This document shows, in pieces, positions 12,701 to 20,190 of a stretch of DNA of 64,000 nucleotides; position 1 is the first letter of the stretch; every line of letters starts with the position of its first letter. The notes under the pieces were generated by a model, which made no database searches, was not told where the DNA came from, and saw only the letters and a program-made list of their open reading frames with translations. Origin of the DNA: Acanthopleura granulata (Eukaryota > Mollusca > Polyplacophora > Chitonida > Chitonidae); contig JABBOT010000004.1 in NCBI GenBank assembly GCA_016165875.1, forward strand, positions 3,524,799 to 3,588,798, given 5' to 3'. The translations under genes and the position numbers were made by a program.

Positions 12701-13477
12701 TGCGGGATGGAACAAAACAGGCATGGACAGGACAGTCCCTGCCAACCCAGCAGAACCTGGATTTGAAAACATGATCTTGATAGTCAGAGAATTGTTTTTC
12801 TGGGTAGTGACCACAAAGATAACGATGTCGGATTTTAGGGATTGTTTTGATCAACCCACTATAGCATAAATATAAAAACGTGAATCTCACCTATGTGTGG
12901 ATGTTTGATAGATGTGTGTTTCTCTGTTGTAGGAGATGTATGTGGTTTTCTGACAGAAGTGTGTTTCTCTAGTGTCTGTTGTAAGAGCTGTGTGTGGATG
13001 TGTGTTTCTCTCTTGTAGGAGCTGTGTGTGGATGTGTGTTTCTCTCTTGTAGGAGCTGTGTGTGGATGTGTGTTTCTCTCTTAGCTGTGTGTGGATGTGT
13101 GTTTCTCTCTTGTAGGAGCTGTGTGTGGTTGTATGATGGATGTGTTTCTCTGTTGTAGGAGCTGTGTGCGGATGTGTGTTTTTCTGTTGTGAGAGCTGTG
13201 TGCGGATGTGTGTTTTTGTGTTGTGAGAGCTGTGTGTGGTTGTAAGAATGTGTGGTTCTATGATGGATGCGTGTTTCTCTCTTGTAGGGGCTGTGCGTGG
13301 TTGTATGATGGATGTGTTTCTCTGTTGTAGGAGCTGTGTGTGGTGTTTAGGGAGGTGGTTGTCAGTGAAGACCTGTCCTCACAGATACTTAGCCTATCTA
13401 ATGTCCAAAATTACATAGAGGGCTTCATCAGTACCTGTTGCTTTCATCTCTGGTCCAGCTTGCTGGCGTCGAACTGA
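609..13477 (+). CDS. SZT2: SZT2 (KICSTOR scaffold subunit), 3' part, 12 spliced exons
   Basis: Joined exons: 609-779, 1622-1866, 2568-2772, 4035-4248, 5569-5699, 6062-6350, 7284-7331, 9325-9484, 10302-10443, 11202-11402, 12225-12305, 13331-13477. They total 2034 bases, 677 residues plus TGA, and every junction keeps phase with GT..AG borders. In known animals SZT2 is a very large protein (over 3000 residues) that with KPTN, ITFG2 and C12orf66 forms KICSTOR, which holds GATOR1 on lysosomes and lets amino-acid loss switch off mTORC1. This is the C-terminal fifth or so. Family-like segments seen: [11 protein letters not shown] with QYLQSMGF near residue 110, [10 protein letters not shown] near 185, DECDKYRDL with HDFHLRC near 215, [10 protein letters not shown] near 500 and the terminal [10 protein letters not shown]. 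The identification rests on my memory of the family. The start lies left of the window. Several introns carry SINEs or MITEs in sense orientation. Confidence 0.82.
780..1621 (+). other. SZT2 intron
   Basis: Holds the ~20-bp minisatellite at 962-1330; otherwise nothing recognised. Confidence 0.8.
962..1330 (+). repeat. Degenerate ~20-bp minisatellite in SZT2 intron
   Basis: Repeated ACTGGATATGACAGATGTG-like units (ACTGGATATGA at least seven times) with many substitutions. It lies between the exons at 609 and 1622. Confidence 0.75.
1622..1866 (+). CDS. SZT2: SZT2 exon
   Basis: Acceptor TGTTTTGTAG, donor GGTAAGG (GT at 1867). It reads [17 protein letters not shown], then a Pro/Glu-rich linker, then the conserved-looking [20 protein letters not shown]. 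It leaves two bases (GG), completed to GGG by the first base of the next exon. The stretch 1622-1760 looks like a disordered basic linker. Confidence 0.85.
1867..2567 (+). other. SZT2 intron
   Basis: AT-rich. I see no repeat or gene in it. Confidence 0.8.
2568..2772 (+). CDS. SZT2: SZT2 exon
   Basis: Acceptor CTCTTCAG, donor CAG/GTAACT. A very charged run ([15 protein letters not shown]) is followed by [18 protein letters not shown] and [12 protein letters not shown], a globular core segment. It ends on a complete codon. A 29-bp minisatellite begins only 29 bases into the next intron. Confidence 0.87.
2801..3214 (+). repeat. 29-bp minisatellite, 14 units, in SZT2 intron
   Basis: Unit GTTTGATCTTCAGGCCCTTG followed by ACCAGTCAG. 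Fourteen units and one partial (near 2895) with few substitutions. It begins 29 bases after the donor at 2772. Confidence 0.95.
3255..3378 (+). mobile_element. SINE-like element D, copy (diverged)
   Basis: GATTTTCTCTGGGCAC, CTGGCCCCCATCACAGAAGT and ATTAACCACCAGTCCAATAA follow the body and tail order of family D. It lies just after the 29-bp minisatellite. Confidence 0.4.
4035..4248 (+). CDS. SZT2: SZT2 exon
   Basis: Acceptor GTGTTTTCAG, strong donor GTAAGT. It encodes [20 protein letters not shown], then [16 protein letters not shown] and FSRNYLRE, the stretch I find most SZT2-like. It leaves one base (A), which with GT of the next exon makes AGT (Ser). A CTGT-rich simple repeat follows in the intron. 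Confidence 0.9.
4283..4345 (+). repeat. CTGT/GTCT simple repeat after an SZT2 donor
   Basis: Interrupted TCTGTCTG runs within 100 bases of the donor at 4248. Confidence 0.7.
5091..5445 (+). mobile_element. SINE family B, near full length
   Basis: The tRNA-like head GCCTCAGTGGCCTGGTGTTA, then GGTGTCATGTCGGGTGTCTT, CCTGCCACAAGAAGACACAG, TGTCATATGACTGAAATATT and the tail CATACATATATACATAC. Two more copies lie at 17611 and 44760. Confidence 0.72.
5569..5699 (+). CDS. SZT2: SZT2 exon
   Basis: Acceptor TTTTGTCAG, donor TAT/GTAAGT. It encodes [20 protein letters not shown] and continues to [10 protein letters not shown]. It ends in phase 0. A SINE of the B family lies about 125 bases upstream in the intron. 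Confidence 0.88.
6062..6350 (+). CDS. SZT2: SZT2 exon
   Basis: Acceptor GTTGTGTAG, donor CAG/GTAGAG. This is the longest SZT2 exon here, 96 codons plus one base. It encodes [20 protein letters not shown], then [20 protein letters not shown] and [19 protein letters not shown]. The mixed hydrophobic pattern suggests a folded domain with a buried strand at GLVIVA. Confidence 0.9.
6351..7283 (+). other. SZT2 intron
   Basis: AT-rich; no repeat family recognised. Confidence 0.75.
7284..7331 (+). CDS. SZT2: SZT2 micro-exon
   Basis: A 48-base exon with acceptor TACATTTCAG and donor GTAAGT, encoding [16 protein letters not shown] when joined. It enters with two bases and leaves one, fitting both neighbours. 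It is short enough that gene finders could miss it; the phase match is the main support. Confidence 0.75.
7375..7515 (+). mobile_element. SINE-like element D, copy 2
   Basis: GCACTTTGGTTTTCTCCACC, CATAAAACTTACACAGCTGT and AAGTATGGAATTAAATCAAA plus an AATAAA tail match copy 1. It lies 45 bases after the SZT2 micro-exon. Confidence 0.5.
7811..8135 (+). mobile_element. SINE-like family C, copy 1
   Basis: TTAAAGGTGCTTGGTATTCG, the box-B-like GTTGGTTCAGACC, CTTGTGGCTGTTTGTTGAAG and a 3' end TTCTTGAGTAAGGCATAAAA with AAATAAATA. The tail is the one used by family A, the body is different. Confidence 0.5.
8770..9062 (+). mobile_element. tRNA-derived SINE with family A tail
   Basis: The box-B-like CAGGTTCAAATCCAGG at about 8782 is followed at 8935 by the family A body (GGGATGGTCGTGGATTTCCC, CCACCATAATGCTGACCATT) and tail TATTCTTGAGTATGGCATAA with AAATAAATA. 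Head and tail may be one copy or two merged ones. Confidence 0.6.
9093..9273. mobile_element. Short MITE M2, copy 1 (181 bp)
   Basis: Perfect 15-base inverted ends ATGACCTAAAATTTC (9093-9107) and GAAATTTTAGGTCAT (9259-9273). It lies in an SZT2 intron just before the exon at 9325. A diverged relative is at about 36800-36995, sharing GGAAAATAAGG-type and TCATGGACGA blocks in the same order. Confidence 0.65.
9325..9484 (+). CDS. SZT2: SZT2 exon
   Basis: Acceptor CTGCTGCAG, donor GA/GTTAGT. It encodes [20 protein letters not shown] and ends [11 protein letters not shown]. Reading continues open for about 70 bases past the donor, so the exact 3' border is chosen because it leaves two bases that fit the next exon. 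Confidence 0.8.
9485..10301 (+). other. SZT2 intron
   Basis: Holds inverted-repeat element M3 (9824-10196). Confidence 0.75.
9824..10196. mobile_element. Inverted-repeat element M3 (~370 bp)
   Basis: The left end AGAAAAACACCTCTCCTACC through GCTAAGCACTTT is matched by the reverse complement of the right end (AAAGTGCTTAGCACGTGAGT through GAGGTGTTTTTCT). Arms are about 40 bases with about 290 bases between. Only one copy is seen. It ends about 105 bases before an SZT2 exon. Confidence 0.6.
10302..10443 (+). CDS. SZT2: SZT2 exon
   Basis: Acceptor TTTGCACAG, donor TCC/GTAAGC. One base completes the split codon, then [20 protein letters not shown] and a charged tail ([18 protein letters not shown]). 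The [10 protein letters not shown] block fits my memory of SZT2. A 370-bp inverted-repeat element ends about 105 bases upstream. Confidence 0.85.
10444..11201 (+). other. SZT2 intron
   Basis: No repeat or gene recognised. Confidence 0.75.
11202..11402 (+). CDS. SZT2: SZT2 exon
   Basis: Acceptor TTGTGTTGCAG, donor GTG/GTGAGT; 67 codons, phase 0 on both sides. It encodes [20 protein letters not shown], then [20 protein letters not shown] and [10 protein letters not shown]. Confidence 0.9.
11403..12224 (+). other. SZT2 intron
   Basis: One 3'-truncated family A SINE at 11497; rest not recognised. Confidence 0.75.
11497..11700 (+). mobile_element. SINE family A, 3'-truncated
   Basis: The head GAGGCCTCCTTGACCTAGAC, CTAGTGCAGCACAGTGACCC, box-B-like GCTGTGAGTTCAAATTC, then CCAGCAACCTGCAGATGATC. 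The tail is missing. Sense to SZT2. Confidence 0.65.
12225..12305 (+). CDS. SZT2: SZT2 exon
   Basis: Acceptor GTTGCGCAG, donor GCC/GTAAGT; 27 codons in phase 0 encoding [20 protein letters not shown] and DNQNHRA. Joined to the previous exon it gives TIQFVALINPW. Confidence 0.87.
12432..12698 (+). mobile_element. SINE family A, near full length
   Basis: The tRNA-like head GCCAAGGCGGTTAGCATGCC with box B GAGCTCAAGTCCAGC, then CCCACCATAATGCTAACCAC, AAGTGAAATATCCTTGAATA and tail AAACACCAGTCAAAT. It lies between the last two SZT2 exons. Confidence 0.7.
12905..13345 (+). repeat. ~34-bp minisatellite copying the last SZT2 splice acceptor
   Basis: Unit GTGTTTCTCTCTTGTAGGAG followed by CTGTGTGTGGAT. 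TTGTAG followed by GAG or GGG ends six upstream units (AG ending at 12932, 13018, 13052, 13115, 13158 and 13287) before the real site (13330). Some units are decayed (GTAAGAG, GTGAGAG, TTAGCTG). The real exon start GAGCTGTGTGTGG is the last unit. Confidence 0.9.
13331..13477 (+). CDS. SZT2: SZT2 last coding exon
   Basis: Acceptor TCTGTTGTAG, stop TGA at 13475-13477; 48 codons encoding [20 protein letters not shown] and ending [13 protein letters not shown]. Both ends sit in tandem repeats. The 5' border is the last unit of a minisatellite that copies the splice site, and the last codons (from TTTCATCTCTGG) are the first unit of a ~56-bp repeat running into the 3' UTR. Codon use and the open frame support a working exon despite this. 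Confidence 0.85.
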   Translation, partial: ELCVVFREVVVSEDLSSQILSLSNVQNYIEGFISTCCFHLWSSLLASN

Positions 13478-13625
13478 GTCTGTCAAAGCAGTCTTCCTCT
13501 CTGGTCCAGCCTGTTTGCATCGAATTGAGGCTGTCACCATCATGTAGTCTTCATCTCTGGTCCAGCCGGGTGGCTTCGAACGGAGCCTGTCACCGTCATG
13601 CAGTCTTCATCTCTGGTCTGCTCTC
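13441..13625 (+). repeat. ~56-bp repeat spanning the SZT2 stop codon
   Basis: Unit CTTCATCTCTGGTCCAGC.. TGGC.TCGAA.. GAG.CTGTCACC.TCATG.AGT. Three units (13441, 13491, 13547) and a partial (13603). The first unit encodes the last residues [11 protein letters not shown] and the stop. Confidence 0.9.
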
Positions 13626-14928
13626 CTGTGTACATGCCTACATGTAAGACGACATTAAATTGTGAACTTTATAGCCTGGTATTACTTCTGCCATGTACAA
13701 GTTAGGTATAAAGTTGATATCTGTTGAAAACACAGGCTTTGATCATTGGACTGAAATTCTGGCCTTTATGGCCTGCTTTAATATTCAGTTAATGTTAATT
13801 TACCAGTTAAATGATATTACCTTCACGTGTTTGTATTTTCCACTCATGTTTGAGTTCTGGACTTAGCAGTGTAAACACTTGCCCTGAATTCCACAGAATG
13901 TATCTGCTGTAATGTTATGTTGTATACAATTTTCATATTTTAATATTTTATTACCAAATTTTCACTGTGTACAATATCTTGTACCATTCTTAAAACCCTG
14001 AAAGAATTTGATCATGTTTGTGAAATGTGGAATGTTTTTTTATTATCAAAATCTAATAGCGTAATGTGACCTTTAGTTCATCTTGTATAACTTGAATCCT
14101 CAAGTGCTATAGCGTGAACCTGTGTTAAGGTTAAATGTTGACTGCATCAGTCAAAGTTTAGTTAGCTATTGTAATACATGTATACATTTTGCCATTGAAG
14201 TTCACTATTGCCTTGAAACATTCAGTAGATCACTGATAATCCAATTCTCTTGCCCTGTTACCAGCATTTATGGGGTTTCCAAGAGCAAGACAGTTTTCCT
14301 CTTTGTATTATTTTCTCAAATCTATACTATCAGATTTCCCCATAGCAATGCTCTAAGCCAAGCCCAGTTATGAAAGGGTACTCCATATATCGCTTCTGCT
14401 GTAGTAATGTACCTCACATCTGTGGGGAACAGGGATCTGATTCAGATTTGTCTGTTTCTTCAAAATTGTGTGTGCTATGTCTACACCCAGTGTTCAACTT
14501 ACATCTGGACATGTATTTGACGGTCTAACAGATATTTTACCCGTCTCATGTTTAGGTTGTTTCATTTAAGACAGCCTGATGATTTTGCCCACAGTTTCAT
14601 GCAGTTGTACTTGCTGGGCTGTATGGCTTCTTGGCAGACTTATACCTTGGTTTTTTTAAAAAATATGTATATACCTGTAAACGGGTATTGAAGCCAGACT
14701 GGCCTAGTATTGTTGTCCATGTGATATTTTGTCAGTACAGTTTGTCTAGTCAAAGGTATCATCTTTTATTTAGCATGCCTCGATCTCATGGTTTTGTTTA
14801 AGCCTGAAATACTACATTTAACTTCGTGAGAATTTGGATTTACATGTATGAGGAGAACATGGCAGTCTTCAGTTGTTTCCTTTCTTAATAGTTGGTTCTT
14901 GGTGTAAACTCCTAATTGTTTAAAGTGG

Positions 14929-14934
14929 AATAAA
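14929..14934 (+). terminator. Candidate proximal poly(A) signal AATAAA for SZT2
   Basis: The canonical hexamer is followed by a T/G-rich stretch, before the C-rich minisatellite. It is about 1.45 kb past the SZT2 stop. Use cannot be shown from sequence alone. Confidence 0.35.
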
Positions 14935-14994
14935 ATTGTTGTTGGTTATTGAAGTGAGGAGTTTTTACATGCTGAAATAATAGGCACTTAAACT

Positions 14995-15470
14995 CATACT
15001 GCCCCACCCCCTACACATACACAAACACTGCCCCACACCCAACACATACAAACACTGACACGCCCACCCGGCAGACACACTCTAACTGCCCCCCCCCCCA
15101 CCCACCGACACACACACTAACACTGCCCTCCTCCAGAGACACACACTAACACTGTCCCCCACACCACACACACACACACACTAACCCCACACACCCCTCC
15201 ACCCAACACACATACTAACACTCCCCCCCACCTGACATACACACTAACACTGCCCCCACCCGACAGACTTACTAAAAGTGCCCGCCCCCCCGACACACAC
15301 ACTAACACTGCCCCCCTCCCCCCAACACACACACTAACCCCACCACCCCCCTCTACCCAACACACATACTGACACTGCCACCCCCACCCCTGACACACAC
15401 ATTAACACTGCCCCACCCCACCCCACAAACTAACTCTCCCCCCATCTGACACACAGTAACACTGCCCCTG
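14995..15470 (+). repeat. C-rich minisatellite (ACACACTAACACTGCCCCCC type)
   Basis: About 15 imperfect units of ACACACTAACACTG followed by 4-12 C, about 30 bases each. The opposite strand is G-rich. Confidence 0.9.
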
Positions 15471-16657
15471 CTTCTTGCATAAAATGAATTATCTTTTCAT
15501 TGTGTTTCCTAGTGCAATTTAATGGTGTCCCATCCAAATCACTCTGCATGGAAGGAAAAGCTGATAGATGGGCATTTGGTAATATGAATTGTATATAAAC
15601 AGTGCATGCAATTAAATCATGGTATGGACAGTGTTTGGACAGTGTTGTCTTGTGAGGAAATTCCAAACATTGAAGGGAGAAGAATTGATACAGTGCCTCT
15701 CAGTTTTGTGATTTTTTTTTCAAATTTGTAATATTACAAGAGTATATAACAACTTTAAGCTGGACAGTATTGTAAATAAGGTTTATGACATAATACCAAA
15801 ATTGCTAAACACATGAAATATATAATAAATTTGGCATTTTAGAAACTAAGTTTTATTCCAGTTCTTACATTGTTGTGATTTTATTTCTTTTATACTGGTT
15901 GAAGAATGAATGTAAGTTTTCGCTGAATTGCATATTTAAACCCTTTTTCTGTAGTTTTGAAATGTTTATGATATGAACTGTACAGCAATATCGTAGTTGT
16001 GCCAAATATGAATACTGTATGTGTCATATATGTGAGTAAAAATGTTTGATATGCTAGTTAATGCATCATGACAAAGGCTTAAAAAGTGAAAACAAGAGAT
16101 TCTGCATACTCATGCTAAGTGTTAGATAATTATGTTATTTGAACACAGATGTAGAGTATTTTCCTATGTTTTAGAGATTTTGCAAACCTTTGTAAGGGGG
16201 CAGTGTGGTTTTCTTTGGAGTTCTTAAATACTGATAACCAGGCTTTTGTAATACCTGACTGCCCCGTTATTTCAGGACATAGCTATTTCAACAGCCACTG
16301 AGTCCTTTTGTATTGGTAATTTAATCATATTTCATGAAAGAAACATCATTTTTCTTAACTGTAAGCATTACTTGCATAAAGACAGTAAATCTGTAATGCT
16401 GGTAAATCTGTAATGCATGGTTCATACTGGTCAGCATGAATTTAATTATATTCTAAGATTGAGATGATTAAGACAGATACTGTTATTCTCTAACTGTTTA
16501 AAAACGTACTTTAAGTGTAAAACTGAAGACACAGACAGTTTTCTTCATTCTGTGCAAACAGTGTTTTTTTGTTTTAGGGCAAAGGTTGATATGAGATGAA
16601 AACATATGAACTTTGTAACACATTATATGATGTACCTACATGCATACAAGCAATGTA

Positions 16658-16663
16658 AATAAA
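16658..16663 (+). terminator. Candidate distal poly(A) signal AATAAA for SZT2
   Basis: The canonical hexamer is in GTAAATAAAATG, followed by TTTTCTTAGCCGTTTGTGGT, a T/GT-rich context. If used, the 3' UTR would be about 3.2 kb and include the C-rich minisatellite. Confidence 0.35.
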
Positions 16664-16800
16664 ATGTTTTCTTAGCCGTTTGTGGTACCTGATTTCTAGT
16701 TCGTATCCAGTACGCATGCCAGGCACACTGATATGGTTTGCATCTGAATTAGTGTCCCAAATTCCTCAGCCTTTTCCCATTGAAAGAGCAAGGGCCTTTA

Positions 16801-17030
16801 TGTCTGAATTGGTTAGCCCTTAAGATCAACGTAATGACCCAGAAATCTGTCACCGTTGCGATGGCTGTAAGTCCAGTTCATGGCTTCCTCTCTGGTTACA
16901 CGTAGGAAGTTCTGCCGGCAACCTGGTGATGGTTGTGCGTTTCCCCCAGGCTCCCACCATAATGCTGGCCATTGTTGTATAAGTGAAATATTCTTGAGTA
17001 TGGTGTAAAACATCAATGAAATAAATAATA
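16801..17030 (+). mobile_element. SINE family A, near full length
   Basis: TTGGTTAGCCCTTAAGATCA, GGCTGTAAGTCCAGTTCATG, GGCAACCTGGTGATGGTTGT, CCACCATAATGCTGGCCATT, GTGAAATATTCTTGAGTATG and tail ATCAATGAAATAAATAA in the family order. It lies just past the candidate distal SZT2 poly(A) signal. Confidence 0.72.
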
Positions 17031-17262
17031 TGAAAGAGCAACTTCTAGTGCACTTTATGCAGATTTTTAATTTGATTTTGGAGATAAAACTACATTGGTT
17101 GGATTTGCCAGTTTCAGGGCTTCACCAAAAATGTACTATTGTCAGTCAACACAGAATAATGCCTTCAAAATATGCTTAGAATAAACATCTGGCAAACATG
17201 TGAAAAGGTTGAAGAATTACAGTAAGCATCGTCTGTATAAACTGAGGCCATAAATATGTGAA

Positions 17263-17340
17263 GAATGAATGAATGATCTTGGCTTACTCTGGGCAGTATT
17301 TCAGCCATATTCTTGTATTGACAAGTTTAAACCAGGAAGC
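17263..17340 (-). mobile_element. SINE tail with (CATTCA)n, family E
   Basis: The reverse complement reads AGAATATGGCTGAAATACTG, then CCAAGATCATTCATTCATTC. The same end occurs at 25386 and 50180. Confidence 0.5.
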
Positions 17341-17610
17341 AGTAATTATGTACGGGATTTGTCAGGTACCAGATAGAGGCAGTTATGTCCCTTGCAGAGG
17401 GATACAAGTAGAAGGTAAGAACAGCATGAAACACTGATCACGTTAAAAAATAACTGTCAGCCATACACTTAAAGGTGAATTATCGCGGTCCTATTTTTCA
17501 CTTTACTTAACTGAAAGATATACCTGTGATATTAACGAAATGTTGCAAACAGAACAAAAAAAGCATCTGGTGAGTAATTTTACTAGTAGAACATAAAAAT
17601 ATGGTTCTGG

Positions 17611-17899
17611 GTTGAGTCATACCAAAGTCTTCAAAAATGGTACTTGCTTCCTCGTTTGGTGCTCTGCACTAAAAAGTCAAAGCATGGAAATATGACTGGT
17701 CGGCCCGGTGTCAATGTGACTGGGTGGAATGTCATGTCTGGTGTCTTTGGCATGATGTTCCAGTTGCAGCAGTACTTTCGCGACATGGACTCGCCCTGCC
17801 ACAAGAAGACACAGCATATATACTTTCCGAAGAGGACTCCTGGTCATATGACTGAATTTTTGAGTACCACATAAAACCACAAGCATACATAAACACATG
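17611..17899 (+). mobile_element. SINE family B, head missing
   Basis: CCGGTGTCAATGTGACTGGG, GTCATGTCTGGTGTCTTTGG, CCTGCCACAAGAAGACACAG, GGTCATATGACTGAATTTTT and the tail AAGCATACATAAACACA match the 5091 copy in order. Inserted in the inverted-repeat element of 17468-18856. Confidence 0.72.
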
Positions 17900-18081
17900 A
17901 AAATATAGCTGACACCAAAAATTCTGAGAAGAAAATCGCATATTGCTTGCTTGGCCTTGAATGGCTTAGTGTGCCAAATATGCATGACATAATTGTGGAC
18001 AATGCTGGTTTTGAGAAGCAGTGTTTTTAGTCTGTACAGCAGATCAAAGCAACTCCTTAAAATGGCTAGAGCATAATTTAG

Positions 18082-18189
18082 AGTGGCAATTATCCATTTT
18101 CGTCGCATGGAGAGGTCCAATGGGAAGGCATGAAAACTAATGCCATTGTAATTCAGTATGTGATCATCACATTTAATAGAACAGACCAT
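18082..18189 (-). pseudogene. THAP-domain relic
   Basis: On the - strand an ATG opens MVCSIKCDDHILNYNG, then ISFHAFPLDLSMRRKWIIAT. The spacing C-x3-C followed by (I/V)SFHxFPxD..RxxW is that of a THAP zinc-binding DNA-binding domain, the domain of P-element-type transposases and THAP proteins. The second half (Cys-x2-His and the AVPTIF-type end) is missing: the frame continues into unrelated sequence and then antisense SINE. It is therefore a broken piece, probably of a P-like transposon, lying inside an inverted-repeat element (17468-18856). Confidence 0.45.
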
Positions 18190-18220
18190 ACTTCTAGAAA
18201 GTATGCATCATCTGAAATTA

Positions 18221-18595
18221 AATTTTGTGCTTATTCCAAATGTGGTCTTCAGTAGTTTTTGACATTTTTTTTTACAGTGACTAGATTGAGGATTGAGTGA
18301 GTGAAGATTGAGGTGCTTTGCTGGACTTTTTGCACCACACTGAAGCACAGTGAAATCCCTGATTCTTTTTAGCTGCAAAAAATCCTCGGCTTTTCGGTAC
18401 GTCTACATTCTGTGTGAATATATATGTAATACAACACTTGTATCTTTATTTAATGTGGAAACATAACAGTTACAGTATGTTTAGCGGCAAAAATAGAATC
18501 TGTCCACTGTGGCACCTCAATCTTTATTTTGGTTTTAACCACTGTAAAAAATGCCCCCAAATACTGGAGACCATATTTGGAATTAGCACAAAATT
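18221..18595. repeat. Internal inverted repeat arms
   Basis: TTTTGTGCTTATTCCAAATG at 18223 onwards is matched, inverted, by sequence at 18512-18595, including AGATTGAGGTGC (18305-18316) against GCACCTCAATCT (18512-18523). Arms of about 85-95 bases, diverged, with a 195-base spacer. They could be foldback arms of the element or two nested copies in opposite orientation. Confidence 0.55.
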
Positions 18596-18859
18596 GCCTT
18601 TAAAATGATGTGTACTTTCTAAACGTGTGGTCTGTACTTTTAATTGCTGCACAAAAGGGCAGATAAGCCTGTAGAGAATACTAAGCTTCATGACATTGGG
18701 CCTATCAGTCTTCAGAATAAAATTTTTTAAAACATCTAGCAAGTTTTATTCTGTAAATCACTTCGCCTCCATATCTCAACTACCTTTAGGAAATACTGTG
18801 CCAAAACTTTTCTTTTGTGCAAAAGAACTGACCAACTGGGACAGTTCACCTTTAAGCAC

Positions 18860-19660
18860 AGACGGGTATCATAAGAATAATTAAATGTGGTGAAGTGGGA
18901 GAAAATGTACAGCAAACTTAAACATTCAATGACAAGGCTAGGCCCTGTGCATTTCTCTGTGGTTCAACCTGCAATTTACTATTAACCACAGAAATTGCTT
19001 TGTTAAGTCTTCACATGAAGTCCATAGCATTTTCCTGCTGCCTCTAATAGTAACAAATTCCACACACATCTCAAGGCATATCCAGTTCAGTCTGTGCTGC
19101 AAGCTCAGTCGTCACCGCCCATGGCATAAAAAAAAATTGATCAAAAATTTTACAGCCAGCGGTACATTTGATCCTCCCTCCGCCACCATTAGGAAATGAC
19201 CACCTTTTCGTGTAAGAGGAAGGCTTTGGTGATGTCTCTACTAGGACAACAGCTGATTTATTAACCAAGCAGTGTCTCCATGACTAATTGTAAGGTACAG
19301 GGTCGAGCCACAGAAATGCACAAGGTCTAAGCAATCCATGGATACAGACTATTATTTTAGATCACACTTCAAATATTTATGAAGACTGTTAGTGCCTTAG
19401 TTCACTGAAGTGCAGTTTGAACAATACATCTACATATGCATGTATTTTAAATATATTTCTGGGTGTAACAAAGCACTATGAAGTAAGTAAATGAATGCAG
19501 ACTGACTAAAACCAGTGCCCAATCAAGCTGTCATTATGCTGGTATGTCAGAGCACACATGAGTAACTGAATGAGATGATATACACCTGAAATTGCTACGG
19601 TAAAAAAAAATCTGGTAATTACATGTAGCAGTAGAGGGCACCCTTACTTGGCATATTAAA
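18860..19660. other. Intergenic stretch
   Basis: AT-rich, between the inverted-repeat element and the reversed SINE. No feature recognised. Confidence 0.6.
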
Positions 19661-19665
19661 CCAGT

Positions 19666-19830
19666 TGAACTCAAGAATATTTCACTTATACAAGGGGGAC
19701 AGCAACATGGCGGGAGGAAACCAGGCAGAGCCTGGGGGAAAATCCAAGAACATCTGCTGATGGCTGGCAGACCATGTATGGCCAGCAAGGAAGCCAGTAT
19801 GAGTTGCACTAGGGTCATTGCGCCCGAATG
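19666..19830 (-). mobile_element. SINE family A, reversed
   Basis: On the + strand CTCAAGAATATTTCACTTAT, then ATGGCGGGAGGAAACCAGGC, AGAGCCTGGGGGAAAATCC are the reverse complement of the family A tail and body. The head has decayed. Confidence 0.65.
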
Positions 19831-19834
19831 GCAC

Positions 19835-20190
19835 ATTAACCCCCATGTTGCTGTAAATTGGTGTAGGACCAACAGAACTGGTGCTGTTACATGTGTAGCC
19901 AGAAGACTGAAGCCCAGGTATCAGCTTTGATAGCAAGACAGGATCAGACTATTCAGGATGGAATAACCGGCCTCACCAACTTTGGAAACTTTCTGCTGTG
20001 CCGGACATTGACACCAATGACTAATTTACTTGAGATTTATAGCTTTAAAGCATTACCAGTCTGAATTCTGCTGAACACGAAACCGTCTTCAGCATCCATT
20101 TACAAATGGGGTTGTTCAGGCACACTATCTAAGCTGCATTAGATCAGATCAGAATAAAGATCAATTCACATGAATTGGGTACAAAGGTAT
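19835..20190. other. Intergenic stretch between convergent genes
   Basis: No coding exon or named repeat. It separates the reversed SINE from the candidate poly(A) site of the - strand gene. Confidence 0.55.

Larger units (their letters stand above)
13478..16680 (+). other. Probable SZT2 3' UTR and downstream flank
   Basis: No coding exon is seen after the stop. AATAAA occurs at 14929-14934 and at 16658-16663; the latter is followed by a TG/T-rich stretch and lies just before the first downstream SINE, so it may be the distal poly(A) signal. The stretch holds the 56-bp repeat (13441-13625) and a C-rich minisatellite (about 14995-15470). The transcript end is inferred. Confidence 0.4.
17468..18856. 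mobile_element. 1.39 kb element bounded by CTTAAAGGTGAA inverted ends, P-like candidate
   Basis: The left end CTTAAAGGTGAA (17468-17479) is matched by its reverse complement at 18845-18856. Inside are a THAP relic (18189-18082), a pair of inverted arms (18221-18316 against 18595-18512) and a B-family SINE inserted at about 17611-17899. Flanks show no clean target duplication. THAP plus short inverted ends is the P-element plan, but no transposase catalytic part remains, so the class is an inference. A similar motif, TTAAAGGTGGA, occurs at 55731. Confidence 0.4.

Noticed and set aside
15117..15398. 93-residue Gly/Val/Cys-rich frame on the - strand
   Set aside because: Translation of the C-rich minisatellite, not a protein.
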